Source: Gordonia polyisoprenivorans NBRC 16320 = JCM 10675
GTDB lineage: Bacteria; Actinomycetota; Actinomycetes; Mycobacteriales; Mycobacteriaceae
Assembly (NCBI RefSeq): GCF_000241325.1
Contig: NZ_BAEI01000018.1
Coordinates: 1-64,000 of the forward strand
Length of the DNA: 64,000 nt
Direction: 5' to 3'
This document shows, in pieces, positions 28,088-39,303 of this stretch. Under the pieces are notes generated by a model, which did not search any database, was not told where the DNA came from, and was given only the letters and a program-made list of their open reading frames with translations. Both the position numbers and the translations under genes were made by a program. Position 1 is the first letter of the stretch. Every line of letters starts with the position of its first letter.

Positions 28088-28940
28088 CGGTCCATCCTCG
28101 CACGGGCCGTGACGAACCTCGGACGGCCGGCGAGATCCCGATGTTCCTGCACCTCGTCGAAGGCGCCCGACCCCGTCATCACCGCAACCACCGACGCCGA
28201 CGTCGTGTCGTCGTGTTCGATCCCGACCCGGCCACCGGACCGCAAGATCTCGGCGATCACCCCGACCATCGGGGTGATCACCGACATGCCGTCGCCACCA
28301 CCGAACACCGCTTCGGCCGGGTCGGCCTGCACCTCCTGCGACACCGGCACACCCGTGGGCACATAAGGAGGATTGCTCACCACGAGGTCCACCGGGCCGC
28401 CGACGAACGCCGACACCGCGGCGGAATCGGTCGCATCGCCGAGATGAACGTGGACGCGGTCGGTGACCCCGGCGTCATCGACGTTGCGGCGCAACCACTG
28501 TGCCGCGATCGGGGAGCGCTCCACGGCGTGCACCCGCGCCCTCGGCAGCGACACGGCCAGCGCGATCGCCAGCGCCCCACTGCCACTGCAGAGGTCGACG
28601 ATCGTGGGACTGTCCCCTTCTGCCACCTCGAGCGCCCACGCGTAGAGCAGCTCGGTCTCCGGACGCGGGACGAACACCCCCGGCCCGACGGCGAGCTCGA
28701 CCGGCCCGAACGATGCCGATCCGGTGAGATGCTGCAGCGGAACCCGACGGGCACGCGCGGCGACGAGATCGTCGTAATCCTTCGCCACGGCGTCGCTGAT
28801 ATCGTCGACCAGCAACAGCCGACCCTGCGAGACGCCGAGCACGTGGGCGAGCAGCCATCGCGCGTCAGCGGCCGGGGAGTCGACCCCCACAGATGCGAGA
28901 ACCGTGGTCGCCGAAGCGATCACGTCCCGGACCGATCGGG

Positions 28941-28944
<4 letters not shown>
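28084..28944 (-). CDS. prmC: Peptide chain release factor glutamine methyltransferase PrmC
   Basis: The 286-residue SAM enzyme has [15 protein letters not shown] and the substrate motif [11 protein letters not shown]. It methylates the Gln of the GGQ motif in RF1 and RF2. It directly follows prfA, which encodes its substrate, and GTG 28944 overlaps the prfA stop (GTGA). Confidence 0.95.
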
Positions 28945-30023
<1,079 letters not shown>

Positions 30024-30047
<24 letters not shown>

Positions 30048-30319
30048 CGCTCTTCGTCCTCATCACGTCGTCGCTGCGCTCCTCGTTCTTCGTCCTGCAT
30101 CGCGGCGCGGCGCAGTGCCTTTGGCACCGGCTCCGCCGGTGCGGTGTTCGCGCCCTGATGCGCCGCTCTTCGTCGTCATCGCCTTGTCGCTCCGCTAGCA
30201 CCATTGGCACCGGCTCCGCCTGTGCGTGCACTCGCGCCTTCAGTCACCGCTCTTCGTCCTCATCACGTCGTCGCTGCGCTCCTCGTTCTTCGTCCTGCAT
30301 CGCGGCGCGGCGCAGTGCC
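30024..30319. repeat. Duplicated intergenic element, 200-bp period
   Basis: A 76-bp segment is identical at 30044-30119 and 30244-30319, and similarity extends leftward to about 30024 and 30224. Between them a diverged partial copy (about 30160-30220) repeats CGCTCTTCGTCGTCATCG and TTGGCACCGGCTCCGCC. GCACCGG/CCGGTGC hairpins (for example 30125-30142) lie at unit ends. The element occupies the whole prfA-rpmE gap and enters the prfA 5' end. Confidence 0.85.
30044..30100 (-). CDS. 18-residue charged frame in repeat copy 1, coupled to prfA
   Basis: ATG 30100 opens a frame encoding [18 protein letters not shown] whose TGA overlaps the prfA GTG start as GTGA. The same peptide is encoded in copy 2 (30244-30300). 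Its composition and the identical DNA suggest it is a by-product of the repeat, but translation through it would deliver ribosomes to prfA. Confidence 0.3.
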
Positions 30320-30359
30320 GCTGGCTCAGCGATCACCGCCGCGGGCCGTGCAAAGACAA

Positions 30360-30400
30360 ACGACGCCCGGCCGGTTCTTGCTGAACCGGGCGGGCGTCGT
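30360..30400 (-). terminator. Terminator after rpmE
   Basis: Arms 30360-30377 and 30383-30400 pair at 17 of 18 positions with a 5-nt loop. On the minus strand they are followed by TTGTCTTTG. It begins 8 bp past the rpmE stop, so rpmE and prfA are probably separate transcripts. Confidence 0.8.
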
Positions 30401-30408
30401 CGACGGGT

Positions 30409-30636
30409 CTACTTGGCGGCGTCGGCCTTCTTGCGCTTGCCGTAGCGAGCCTCGAACTTCGCGACGCGACCGCCGGTATCGAGGATCTTCTGCTTGCCCG
30501 TGTAGAACGGGTGGCACTGCGAGCAGACTTCCACGTTGATGCGACCGTTGGCAGCGGTGCTGCGGGTCTCGAACGTGTTGCCGCAGCCGCACACGACGGT
30601 GGTCGCGTGGTAATCGGGATGGATTCCCTGCTTCAT
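30409..30636 (-). CDS. rpmE: Ribosomal protein bL31, zinc-binding form
   Basis: The 75-residue protein has the zinc cysteines (VVCGCGN and [11 protein letters not shown]) that mark the C+ form of bL31. GAAAGGGA lies just upstream of ATG 30636. A rho-proximal rpmE followed by prfA is the mycobacterial order; here the gltB-like operon is inserted between rho and rpmE. Confidence 0.96.
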   Translation of the reverse strand: MKQGIHPDYHATTVVCGCGNTFETRSTAANGRINVEVCSQCHPFYTGKQKILDTGGRVAKFEARYGKRKKADAAK

Positions 30637-30837
30637 CTCTGGTGTCCCTTTCTCGTGGTCGCCGGGTCACCGACGCGGATCGTCGGTGTGAACCGGAACC
30701 GGACTCGACCGATCAGTATGCCACGCGTACCGCACCGGACCGAAATCGTCGGTGACCGGTGACGACGTGCCCCACCGAAGGGTTCACCGGCCTCAACAGA
30801 CCCACCCACGGGTTCATTCCCGCCATCGGCGACATAT

Positions 30838-30879
30838 TTAGGGCACGCTCATGTTGGTAAGGCTTGGCTAAGTTATAGT
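30838..30879 (+). promoter_or_regulatory. Promoter with overlapping IdeR-like iron boxes upstream of the gltB-like operon
   Basis: TATAGT (30874-30879) is a good -10. It overlaps TAAGGCTTGGCTAAGTTAT (30858-30876), which matches 13 of 19 bases of the IdeR consensus TTAGGTTAGGCTAACCTAA (14 of 19 allowing A/T at position 2). A weaker match starts at TTAGG, 30838-30856, exactly 20 bp upstream. Overlap with the -10 is the layout of iron-repressed promoters. Transcription would start near 30886, where an ATG (30887) also lies. Confidence 0.45.
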
Positions 30880-30988
30880 GCCTCTGATGTTCGCTTCATC
30901 GTCGCAGCGGACATCGCCGACCGGCTCACTCGGACGTCACCGCCGAGGCCGGCACATCGAGTGGATACGCGGGCACACGAGGAGACGA

Positions 30989-33900
30989 ATGCAGGCCGAT
31001 CGGCACGGTCACCAGCAGCTGCTGGTCGACCCCAGCGACGAGAAGAGCAGTTGTGGGGTGGGCTTCATCACCCGTAAAGACGGCGTCCAGAAGCACAGCG
31101 TGATCGACAAGGCGCGTGCCGCACTGTGTTCGGTACCCCACCGCGGCGGCATGTCCGCGTTGGGCGTCGGCGACGGCGGCGGCATCTGCATCGACCTGTC
31201 CCAACGGTTCTTCCGCAAACTCACCGGCCGCCCCGACCTGCGCCTTGGCCAGTTCTGCGTCGGCAACTTCTTCTTGCCGACCACCGAGGAGTCGGCCGCC
31301 AAGGCCACCCGGTTGATCGAGCGCACGATGGCCGACCGCGGATTCACCGTGTTGTGTGTGCGCGACGTGCCGGTCGACGACGACGTTCTCCGCGAGGCCG
31401 CCGTCGACTTCCAGCTCCCGATCCGCCAGTGGATCTTCGCAGCACCGCAACCGTGCCCCGAGCCGGTGGCCCTCGACCGTCTCGTCGAGCAGGCGCTTCT
31501 GCACATCGAGGCGATCGGCTACACGGCGCCCGCGCTTGCCGGGCTCTATCCGCTCTCACTGTCGGCACGCACACAGGTCCTCAAAGGACGACTGTCCTCC
31601 CCGGAGGTCATCGACTACTTCCTCGACCTCGCCGATCCCGATCATCGCGTGCACACCCTGTTCTTCCACACGCGCTTCTCCACCAACACCGACCCGCATC
31701 CCACGATGGCGCAGCCGTTCCGGTTCCTCGCGCACAACGGCGAACTCAACACCGACAAAAAGAACCGCATCGCCCAGGTCTCCGCTGCCGCGGCAGCCCG
31801 ACGGCCCATCGTGCGTCCACCCGGCCAGTCCGACTCCAGCCGCCTCGACCAGACCGTGGCCGCTCGGGTGATCAACGACCAGACCGACCTGGTCACGACG
31901 ATCGTGTCGATGATGCCGCCGGCATGGGAGAACGATCCGACGCTGTCGGACCGCGTCCGGGCGATGTTCGAGTACTTCTCGCTCTACGAGGAGAAGAACG
32001 ACGGACCCGCCGCGGTCGTCTTCGGTGACGGTACGATCATCGGCGCGCGACTGGACCGTCTCGGCTTGCGGCCGCTGCGCACCGTCGAGACCACCGAATA
32101 CCTGTGCGCCTTTTCCGAAGCCGGGCAGGTCGACTTCGATCCCGACACCGTGATCGCCCGCGGCCGCGTCTCCGCGGGCGGGATGATCTACTACGACCAT
32201 CGCGAGCATCGCGTCTACACCACCGCCGACGCCTACGAAAAGCTCTCCACCGCACGGGATTACCCCGCCTTGCTGCGCGCGGCGAAGGTCGATCTCGCCG
32301 ATATCGCCGCAGCGCACACCTCGGCCGAGTCCTCGTCGAACGGCATCCCGGCCACGGCCGCCGAGCACGATCTCACCGATCATCAGCGCTACCGCGCCTA
32401 CAATCTGGATCAGGAGAGCTTCCGGTACTTCATCGACCCGATGCTCGCCGACGGCGTCGAGCGGGTCTCCGCGATGGGCTTCGGCAACGCCATCAATCCG
32501 CTGACCAACGTCGAACCCAATGTGTCACGGTTCTTTTCGCAGCGTTTTGCGCAGGTGACCAATCCGCCACTGGACTCCATCCGGGAGGCCGACGGGATGA
32601 GCCTGCGGGTCGCACTCGGCCGGCGCCCGGACATCAACGCCGAGCCGGACCCGTCCGAAGGACGCCAGATCGTACTCGGCACACCGATTCTCACCGCCGG
32701 CGAACTCGGACTGCTGATGGCACAGTCGGAATCACCGGTGCAGCTCTTCGACGCGACATTCGAGCGGGGAGTCGACGCCGACGCCGATCGCATCCACCTC
32801 GTCGAATCGATCGACCGTCTCGGCGCTCGAATCGTCGAGTTCGCTTCGGCCACCGGCGGTATCGCCGTCCTCAGCGACCGCGGGATCGGTCCCGAACGGG
32901 CGGCGCTGCCGATGATCTTCACGGTGTCGGCGGTCAATCAGCAACTCATCTCCGCCGGGGTGTGCCTGCGGATCTCGGTCGTCGTCGACACCGGCCAGGT
33001 CGAATCGTCGCATCATCTCGCGGCGATCCTCGGGTTCGGTGCCGCCGCGGTGCATCCACACACGGTGGCCCGGCGGGCACCCGACGAGGAGGGGTTCGCC
33101 CGGTGGCGCAAGGGCGCCGAGAAATCGCTGTGCAAGACCATGGGCCGGGTCGGGCTCTGCACGGTCGAAAGCTACATCGGCGGTGAGTTCTTCGAACCGG
33201 CCTTCCTCGACACCGCCGAGCAGGATCTGCACCGCTGGTTCCCGAATCTACGGGCACCGGTCGGCGGCGTGGGCCTGCAACCGATCGTCGAGGCCCTCGG
33301 AGCCGCACACAGCGCGGCGATGAACGCCCCGGTACCGGCTGCCGACGCCGACCTACCCCTGCTCGGCCTGTTCAAGGAACGTGCCGAGGGCGCGGGACAC
33401 TCGTTCGGCGCCGCGGCCGTCCGCGGATACGGCGCCCTCGTCGACGAGAAGATCCATTTCTCCTCGGCGCGAGGCGAATCGACGAAAGCAGAGGCCGAGG
33501 GGCTCGGTGACACGGTCCGCCTGCTCACCCTGGCCACCCTCGCCGACGCGTTCGGTCTGGGTGACGAGGTCTACGAGGACAGCAGCTTTGCGGCATTGAG
33601 TCCCGCCGAGATCGATCGGTTCACCGTCACCGACGCCTATCGCGGTTTCGTCGCTGATCTGGCGGCCACGCGGGCCCGCCGCCCGAGCGCGTTGCGCGAC
33701 ATCCTGGAGCCGGTGGCCGACACCCCACCGATCGCGCTCACCGACGTGCAACCCGCACATGAGATCACGGCGACCTTCGCCTCCGGCGCAATGAGTCACG
33801 GCGCACTCGTCGCACCCGCCCATGAGGCGGTCGCCCACGGCACCAACATGGTCGGTGGCCTGTCCAATTGCGGCGAGGGGGGCGAACATCTCTCGCGCTA

Positions 33901-36271
33901 TGGGACGTTGCGCGCCTCGCGGATCAAGCAATTCGCCTCCGGACGATTCGGGATCTGGGCCGGATACCTCGCCGACCCGATGCTCACCGAGCTCGAGATC
34001 AAGATCGGCCAGGGAGCCAAACCCGGTGAGGGCGGCCAACTCCCGGCACCCAAGGTGACCGTCGAGATCGCCGCCGCCCGTGGCGGTACGCCCGGGGTCG
34101 AACTCGTCAGCCCACCGCCGCACCACGACACCTACTCCATCGAGGATCTCGCCCAGCTCATCCACGACTGCAAGGCCGCGCGTGTTCGGGTGATCGTCAA
34201 ACTCGTCAGTTCCGAGGGCATCGGCACCATCGCGGTCGGTGTCGCCAAGGCCGGCGCCGACGTCATCAACGTGGCGGGCAACACCGGCGGAACAGGCGCG
34301 GCGTCGGTGACGAGCCTGCGGTATGCGGGCCGAGCCGCCGAGATCGGGCTCGCCGAGGTCCATCAGGCGTTGTCGGTGCACGGGCTGCGCCAGAAGGTGG
34401 TGCTGCGGACCTCCGGCGCCCACCAGACCGGACGCGACGTGCTCGTCTCTGCTCTCCTCGGTGCCGACAGCTTCGAATTCGGCACCGCCGCACTGATGAT
34501 GATCGGTTGCGTGATGGCCAAGAACTGCAACATCAAGTGCCCGGCCGGACTCACCACCAATCCGGAGGTGTTCGACGGCGATCCACGGGCGATGGCGCAG
34601 TATCTGCTCAATGTCGCCCACGAGGTCCGCGAACTCCTCGCCGATCTCGGGTTGCCGGATCTGCGCGCCGCCCGGGGACGCACCGATCTGCTCCGGCTGA
34701 TCGATCATCCCGCACTGGTCTCCGGTCTGCGCCCGCAAGCCCTGCTCGCGCGGATCGAGGCACCCGAGATCACCGATCCGGTGTATCTCGAACGGGATTA
34801 CCGCGTCGATGACGCGCTCGGCGAACAGGTCTGGCGCGCGCTTGTCGATGAGTCCCGCGACAGGGTCCACACCACACCGGTGGTGCTGACCAACCGCAAC
34901 CGAAGTGTCGGTGCACAACTCGCCGTCGACATCGAGCGGCGGCTCAATCACGGGACCGTCCCCGAGGTGGCCGCCGCGATCCGCGACGATCGCGGCCGAT
35001 GCCACCTCGACGCCGATACCGTGGTCGTCGCCACCTCCGGTTCGGCCGGATTGTCCTATGCCGCATTCTGCAACGACGGGATGCGGCTGGAACACCACGG
35101 AACCTGTAACGACGGAGTGGGCAAGTCCATGTGCGGCGGCACCGTCGTGGTGCGGTCCCCCGGAGGCGGCTCCCCCGCGCTCGGTGGCAACGTCCTCATC
35201 GGGAACTTCGCCCTGTTCGGGGCCACCGGCGGGCGCCTGTTCGTCGAGGGTGAGGCCGGAGATCGCTTCGCGGTCCGCAACTCCGGTGCCACCGCCGTCG
35301 TGGAGGGGCTCGGCGAATTCGGTTGTGAGTACATGACAGGCGGTGCCGTGTTCAACCTCGGCGGCTACGGCAACGGCCTGGGAAACGGGATGAGCGGCGG
35401 CTTTCTCTATCAATACGATCCCGGATGCGAACTTGCCGAACGGATCAGCAACGACTCGGTGCTCGTCGGTGCGATCACCGGCGTCGGCGATCCACTCGCC
35501 CCGATCCATCACCATGCCGCGTTCACCCTGCTGCAGATGCACGCCGAGGCCACCGGCTCGGCGTTGGCCACACGGCTGCTCGAGAATTGGGAGACCGAAA
35601 GGCATTACGTCAGCTATGCGTTACCCCGGGCGTTGCTTGCCCACCAGGACGCCGACACCCTCATGGCGACGCTGAGCCCGCGAGCGCTACGCGATGAACT
35701 CGTCGGGGCGATGGCACTCGGCCAGATCCGAACCCTCAAGACCGATCTGCGCTCCGGGACACCCGTCGTCGAGGGTGTGGTGCCCGAGTACGGCCACACC
35801 GACGATGCCGACATGTACCGCTTGCTGGGTGCTTTCACGGTTTTCGGACTCGCCCGCGAGGTCGCCGGCGCGCGACTGAACCACCGGGGCGCCAGGGCGG
35901 CAACGGGTTCGCCGAGTGAGGAGTTCCTCGCGCGTTCGGCACGCAATCTGATCCTGACCGAGGATCACGATCTCATCGCCCGGGTATCCCGTTACGTGCG
36001 AGACATTCTGGCGCAGTACGACTCCGAGCAGATCGCCGCGCTCATCTCCGCCAAACGCGTCGACGACTACAAGGCGGCACTCGAACGCCGCAACGTGCGC
36101 TCGATGGATGCCCCCGGCACCTACGGCTGGATTCTCCACCAGGACCGCCGCAATCGAGAACGACTCGGTCGGCTACCGAGTTTCGACGAACTGTTCGCCA
36201 TGCGGGCGATCCCCGACGTCGCCGAGTCCCTCGCGCGTTCGGCCGCCGCAGTCCTACCGGAGGTCTCCTGA
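30989..36271 (+). CDS. Very large GltB-like glutamate synthase
   Basis: The 1760-residue protein has the full GltB order: N-terminal nucleophile amidotransferase (Cys22 in SSCGVGF, so a 21-residue propeptide; [18 protein letters not shown]), a central domain, the FMN synthase domain ([37 protein letters not shown]), and the C-terminal GXGXG helix ([14 protein letters not shown] to [14 protein letters not shown]). Some 270 further residues follow, which ordinary GltB lacks. The 3Fe-4S cysteines are C1174-x5-C1180-x3-C1184, one residue shorter than the usual spacing. No gltD is adjacent; a diflavin reductase follows by 1 bp. Start: ATG 30989 with GAGGAG upstream; leaderless ATG 30887 is an alternative. 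It probably makes glutamate from glutamine and 2-oxoglutarate, but the odd context leaves room for another reaction. Confidence 0.8.
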   Translation: MQADRHGHQQLLVDPSDEKSSCGVGFITRKDGVQKHSVIDKARAALCSVPHRGGMSALGVGDGGGICIDLSQRFFRKLTGRPDLRLGQFCVGNFFLPTTEESAAKATRLIERTMADRGFTVLCVRDVPVDDDVLREAAVDFQLPIRQWIFAAPQPCPEPVALDRLVEQALLHIEAIGYTAPALAGLYPLSLSARTQVLKGRLSSPEVIDYFLDLADPDHRVHTLFFHTRFSTNTDPHPTMAQPFRFLAHNGELNTDKKNRIAQVSAAAAARRPIVRPPGQSDSSRLDQTVAARVINDQTDLVTTIVSMMPPAWENDPTLSDRVRAMFEYFSLYEEKNDGPAAVVFGDGTIIGARLDRLGLRPLRTVETTEYLCAFSEAGQVDFDPDTVIARGRVSAGGMIYYDHREHRVYTTADAYEKLSTARDYPALLRAAKVDLADIAAAHTSAESSSNGIPATAAEHDLTDHQRYRAYNLDQESFRYFIDPMLADGVERVSAMGFGNAINPLTNVEPNVSRFFSQRFAQVTNPPLDSIREADGMSLRVALGRRPDINAEPDPSEGRQIVLGTPILTAGELGLLMAQSESPVQLFDATFERGVDADADRIHLVESIDRLGARIVEFASATGGIAVLSDRGIGPERAALPMIFTVSAVNQQLISAGVCLRISVVVDTGQVESSHHLAAILGFGAAAVHPHTVARRAPDEEGFARWRKGAEKSLCKTMGRVGLCTVESYIGGEFFEPAFLDTAEQDLHRWFPNLRAPVGGVGLQPIVEALGAAHSAAMNAPVPAADADLPLLGLFKERAEGAGHSFGAAAVRGYGALVDEKIHFSSARGESTKAEAEGLGDTVRLLTLATLADAFGLGDEVYEDSSFAALSPAEIDRFTVTDAYRGFVADLAATRARRPSALRDILEPVADTPPIALTDVQPAHEITATFASGAMSHGALVAPAHEAVAHGTNMVGGLSNCGEGGEHLSRYGTLRASRIKQFASGRFGIWAGYLADPMLTELEIKIGQGAKPGEGGQLPAPKVTVEIAAARGGTPGVELVSPPPHHDTYSIEDLAQLIHDCKAARVRVIVKLVSSEGIGTIAVGVAKAGADVINVAGNTGGTGAASVTSLRYAGRAAEIGLAEVHQALSVHGLRQKVVLRTSGAHQTGRDVLVSALLGADSFEFGTAALMMIGCVMAKNCNIKCPAGLTTNPEVFDGDPRAMAQYLLNVAHEVRELLADLGLPDLRAARGRTDLLRLIDHPALVSGLRPQALLARIEAPEITDPVYLERDYRVDDALGEQVWRALVDESRDRVHTTPVVLTNRNRSVGAQLAVDIERRLNHGTVPEVAAAIRDDRGRCHLDADTVVVATSGSAGLSYAAFCNDGMRLEHHGTCNDGVGKSMCGGTVVVRSPGGGSPALGGNVLIGNFALFGATGGRLFVEGEAGDRFAVRNSGATAVVEGLGEFGCEYMTGGAVFNLGGYGNGLGNGMSGGFLYQYDPGCELAERISNDSVLVGAITGVGDPLAPIHHHAAFTLLQMHAEATGSALATRLLENWETERHYVSYALPRALLAHQDADTLMATLSPRALRDELVGAMALGQIRTLKTDLRSGTPVVEGVVPEYGHTDDADMYRLLGAFTVFGLAREVAGARLNHRGARAATGSPSEEFLARSARNLILTEDHDLIARVSRYVRDILAQYDSEQIAALISAKRVDDYKAALERRNVRSMDAPGTYGWILHQDRRNRERLGRLPSFDELFAMRAIPDVAESLARSAAAVLPEVS

Positions 36272-36272
36272 G

Positions 36273-38123
36273 ATGCAATTGCCCTACATTCCCTCCGACG
36301 TCCCGTTCACCGGCGATCAGAAGGCTTGGCTGGCGGGATTTCTCGCGGGATTGAACACCAAGATCGCGATGGCCGGATCGGCCACCGCGCAGCCCATCGG
36401 CGCGGTCCAGGCGGCCGCGCCGACCGGGATCGCCCTGCAGGTCGTGTTCGGCTCCCAGACCGGGACCGCCGAATACCTCGCCGAGCAACTCGTCGAACAG
36501 GCCGGCGCGCAGGGATTCGTCCCCCAGTTCTGCGGTCTCGACGCCCTCGAACTCGGCGACCTGACTGCGGTGCGACGACTGGTGGTGATCACCTCCACCT
36601 ACGGCGAGGGCGACATGCCCGACAACGGTGAACTGTTCTGGCAAGCACTCGCCGCACCCGACGCACCCCGCCTGGACGGGTTGTTCTACGGCGTTCTGGC
36701 GCTGGGTGATTCGATCTACGACGGGTTCTGTCAGGCCGGGAAGAACATCGACGCCCGACTGGCCGAACTCGGCGCCACCCGGGTGATCGACCGGGTCGAC
36801 TGCGACGTCGACTACGAGGAACCCGCCCGCGAGTGGATCTCGGGCGCGATCACCGCGCTGGCCACCGTCGACACCGACACCTCCGATTCCACCGCCCCCG
36901 ACTCCTCGGCATATGACTCCTCGGCACCGGCCACCCAGCCTTCGGTCCCCGCTGCGGCCGAAACCGTTGCCCCCGTCCCGGCAACCAGGCCCCGTACGCC
37001 GGCGAAGTGGGGGCGCAAGAATCCGTATCCGGCGACCATCGTCGCCAACACGGTGTTGTCCGGCCCGGGATCGGACAAGGAAGTTCGTCATCTGGTGATC
37101 TCGTTGGGCGACAGCGGAATCACCTACGAGCCGGGCGACGGTATCAGCATCGCCCCGGTCAACGACGCTGCTCTGGTGGAACGCGTGATCAGCCGTCTCG
37201 GAGCGACCGGCGACGAGCCGATCACCGATCGCAAGTCCACCCGCACGTTGCGTGATGCCCTGACACGTCAGTACGAGATCGCGACGCCGTCGAAGTATCT
37301 CGTCGACTACATCGCCTCGCGCAGTCAGGATCCGGAGTTGCTGCACCTGGTGTCCACCGGCGACAAGGAGGCACTCGACGCGTGGCTGTGGGGCAAGGAC
37401 GTGCTCGACCTCCTCGAAGTCGACCCGTCCCTGACGATCACCCCCGAGGAGTTGCTCGCCGAACTGCGTCCGTTGGCGCACCGGGTGTACTCCATCTCGT
37501 CGAGTCCCCGTGCACACCAGGGCACCGTGCACATCACCATGGCCACCGTCCGCTACCGCTCCGGCGAACGCGAACGTGGTGGGGTGTGTTCGACGTTCCT
37601 CGCCGATCGCCGCCACGACGGCGACACCGTCGACGTCTTCATCACCCCCAACAAGTCGTTCCGGCTGCCGGCCGACGACGCCGCGACGATCATGATCGGG
37701 CCGGGTACCGGAATCGCACCGTTCCGTGCGTTCCTGCACGAGCGGCAGGCCCGCGGCTGTTCGGGACGGAACTGGCTGTTCTTCGGCGACCGGCATCACG
37801 CCACCGACTATCTCTACGCCGATGAGATCGACCAATTCCGCGCCGACGGTGTGCTCACCCGTGTGGATCTCGCGTTCTCCCGTGATCAGGATCGCAAGGT
37901 CTATGTACAGGACCGGATGCGTGAGCAGGGGGCGGAACTCTTCGCGTGGCTGGAATCCGGTGCGCACCTGTATGTGTGCGGCGACGCCACCCGGATGGCG
38001 CGCGACGTGGAGACCACACTCACCGAGATCATCGCCGAGCACGGTTCCCGCTCTGCCGATCAGGCCGGTGACTACCTCGATCAACTGAAGAAGGACAAGC
38101 GCTACCTGCGCGACGTCTACTAG
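36273..38123 (+). CDS. CysJ-like NADPH diflavin reductase
   Basis: The 616-residue protein joins a flavodoxin domain ([42 protein letters not shown]; about residues 55-200), a Ser/Thr/Pro-rich linker, and an FAD/NADPH reductase of the CysJ/P450-reductase type ([46 protein letters not shown], ending in Tyr). It passes electrons from NADPH through FAD and FMN to a one-electron acceptor. No sulfite reductase hemoprotein is near. Its ATG is 1 bp after the gltB-like stop, so the GltB-like protein or the HmuS-like product downstream are the likely partners. Confidence 0.88.
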   Translation: MQLPYIPSDVPFTGDQKAWLAGFLAGLNTKIAMAGSATAQPIGAVQAAAPTGIALQVVFGSQTGTAEYLAEQLVEQAGAQGFVPQFCGLDALELGDLTAVRRLVVITSTYGEGDMPDNGELFWQALAAPDAPRLDGLFYGVLALGDSIYDGFCQAGKNIDARLAELGATRVIDRVDCDVDYEEPAREWISGAITALATVDTDTSDSTAPDSSAYDSSAPATQPSVPAAAETVAPVPATRPRTPAKWGRKNPYPATIVANTVLSGPGSDKEVRHLVISLGDSGITYEPGDGISIAPVNDAALVERVISRLGATGDEPITDRKSTRTLRDALTRQYEIATPSKYLVDYIASRSQDPELLHLVSTGDKEALDAWLWGKDVLDLLEVDPSLTITPEELLAELRPLAHRVYSISSSPRAHQGTVHITMATVRYRSGERERGGVCSTFLADRRHDGDTVDVFITPNKSFRLPADDAATIMIGPGTGIAPFRAFLHERQARGCSGRNWLFFGDRHHATDYLYADEIDQFRADGVLTRVDLAFSRDQDRKVYVQDRMREQGAELFAWLESGAHLYVCGDATRMARDVETTLTEIIAEHGSRSADQAGDYLDQLKKDKRYLRDVY

Positions 38124-38138
38124 GAAAGGAAGGGCGTC

Positions 38139-39176
38139 ATGCCCACCAACCCCGAGTCCACTCCCGGCCATGAAGACGCCCCCGACGGCTCCGGCACGTC
38201 CCTGTCGCGGGGCTGTCGGCGCGACCAGGGATGTGGTTGTGCGCCAGGGAGTTCGGGTACCAGCGATCTCGCGACGCTGATGGCCTCCCCGGGTTTCACC
38301 GGCACTGTACTCGGCGTCGAGCCCGCCGTCGTCGGAGCGCATCTTCCACATCTCGACCAGGTGGTCGGCGTCACCGTGGCGGGGCCGGTGGTGTGCAATG
38401 ACGTCGGCGCCCACGAGCCGCCGGTGCATCCGGGTGGACCGATCCGGTGCGATGCCTCGCGTATCACGTTGCGGCTCAACCCCGCTCGTCTGGGGTCGGC
38501 GCTGATCACCGAACCCGCCGCGCATGTCCCGCCGACCCTGCGGTTCTTCGACGTCGACGGGAACACCGCTCATGCCACGTATCTCACCGAGCTCAGTGAC
38601 CGGCTGGCCTTCGAGTCGATCGGACTCGGGCGCGCCGATCCGAGCTTCGCCGACGCCGCCGGCCTCGACTCATACGGTCCCGACGCCCCTGCGAGCTGGT
38701 CGACGCCGACACCTGTCCGCGCCGACGACGACCAGATCACCCAATTCGATTCCATCCTTGCCGACGGCGGTGTCGCGCGACGCACCGAACTCCCGGGTCT
38801 TTCCGATGCCGGTTTCCGCAGGGTCGACGACCGGCAGGTGATCGCCGCGCTCGAACACGCTGCACTCCTGGGCATGGCGATGACGACGGCCACCTGTGCA
38901 CCCGGGTGTATCCAGATGCGCCACGACCAGCTCGACGGCGCCCGCGAGCACCGCGGCCAGATGGTCGTGGCCTCCGGGCGCGCGCGGGCGATGATCAATT
39001 TCGGTCTGGTCGCCGAGTCCTGGATCACCTGGTCGGACGGAGTGTGGGGACGCACCGGCTCGATCGAGCTGTACGACCGGCACGGCGCCTGCAGCCTCGT
39101 GCTCACCCAGACCGGCCCGGTTCCCGCACCGGTCTTCGCTGCCTGGGATCATCTACTGACCGACCTGGTCGCCTGA
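38139..39176 (+). CDS. HmuS/HemS-like heme-utilisation protein
   Basis: The 345-residue protein matches the two-repeat HemS/HmuS fold by pattern: LRFFDVDGNTAHATYLTELSD in the first half and GCIQMRHDQL, ESWITWSD and SIELYDRHGACSLVL in the second. The family binds heme and traffics it or breaks it down with a flavoprotein electron donor. The N-terminus has an extra Cys-rich stretch (GCRRDQGCGCAPG) that could bind metal or a cluster. It has a strong Shine-Dalgarno (GGAAGGG) 15 bp after the diflavin reductase gene. The combination with the reductase and an iron box supports a heme-iron role, but no hmuTUV-type importer lies in the window. Confidence 0.68.
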   Translation: MPTNPESTPGHEDAPDGSGTSLSRGCRRDQGCGCAPGSSGTSDLATLMASPGFTGTVLGVEPAVVGAHLPHLDQVVGVTVAGPVVCNDVGAHEPPVHPGGPIRCDASRITLRLNPARLGSALITEPAAHVPPTLRFFDVDGNTAHATYLTELSDRLAFESIGLGRADPSFADAAGLDSYGPDAPASWSTPTPVRADDDQITQFDSILADGGVARRTELPGLSDAGFRRVDDRQVIAALEHAALLGMAMTTATCAPGCIQMRHDQLDGAREHRGQMVVASGRARAMINFGLVAESWITWSDGVWGRTGSIELYDRHGACSLVLTQTGPVPAPVFAAWDHLLTDLVA

Positions 39177-39217
39177 GCCGCCCGCGCCCGCAACAGGCAG
39201 GCCACCGGACGAATCGA

Positions 39218-39253
39218 GCCGCCCTCGACCATCGCTGGATGGTCGAGGGCGGC
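39218..39253. terminator. Bidirectional terminator between the HmuS-like gene and rho
   Basis: A perfect 15-bp stem (39218-39232 with 39239-39253) and 6-nt loop separate the convergent genes. T content after it is low in both directions. Confidence 0.7.
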
Positions 39254-39303
39254 TTGAGGTGGTCAAGGCCCAGCGGGCCAAATGCCCTGTGGCGAGACCT
39301 GTC

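Noticed and set aside
33353..35605. 750-codon open frame on the minus strand inside the GltB-like gene
   Set aside because: High-GC shadow: the plus strand carries all GltB motifs over the same bases; the minus translation has no family features.
36273..38123. Sulfite reductase flavoprotein CysJ proper
   Set aside because: The fold fits, but no cysI hemoprotein or sulfate-assimilation gene is adjacent, so the pathway name was not applied.
36042..38573. 843-codon minus-strand frame opposite the diflavin reductase
   Set aside because: Antisense shadow; the plus strand has clear flavodoxin and FAD/NADPH motifs and Shine-Dalgarno-supported starts.
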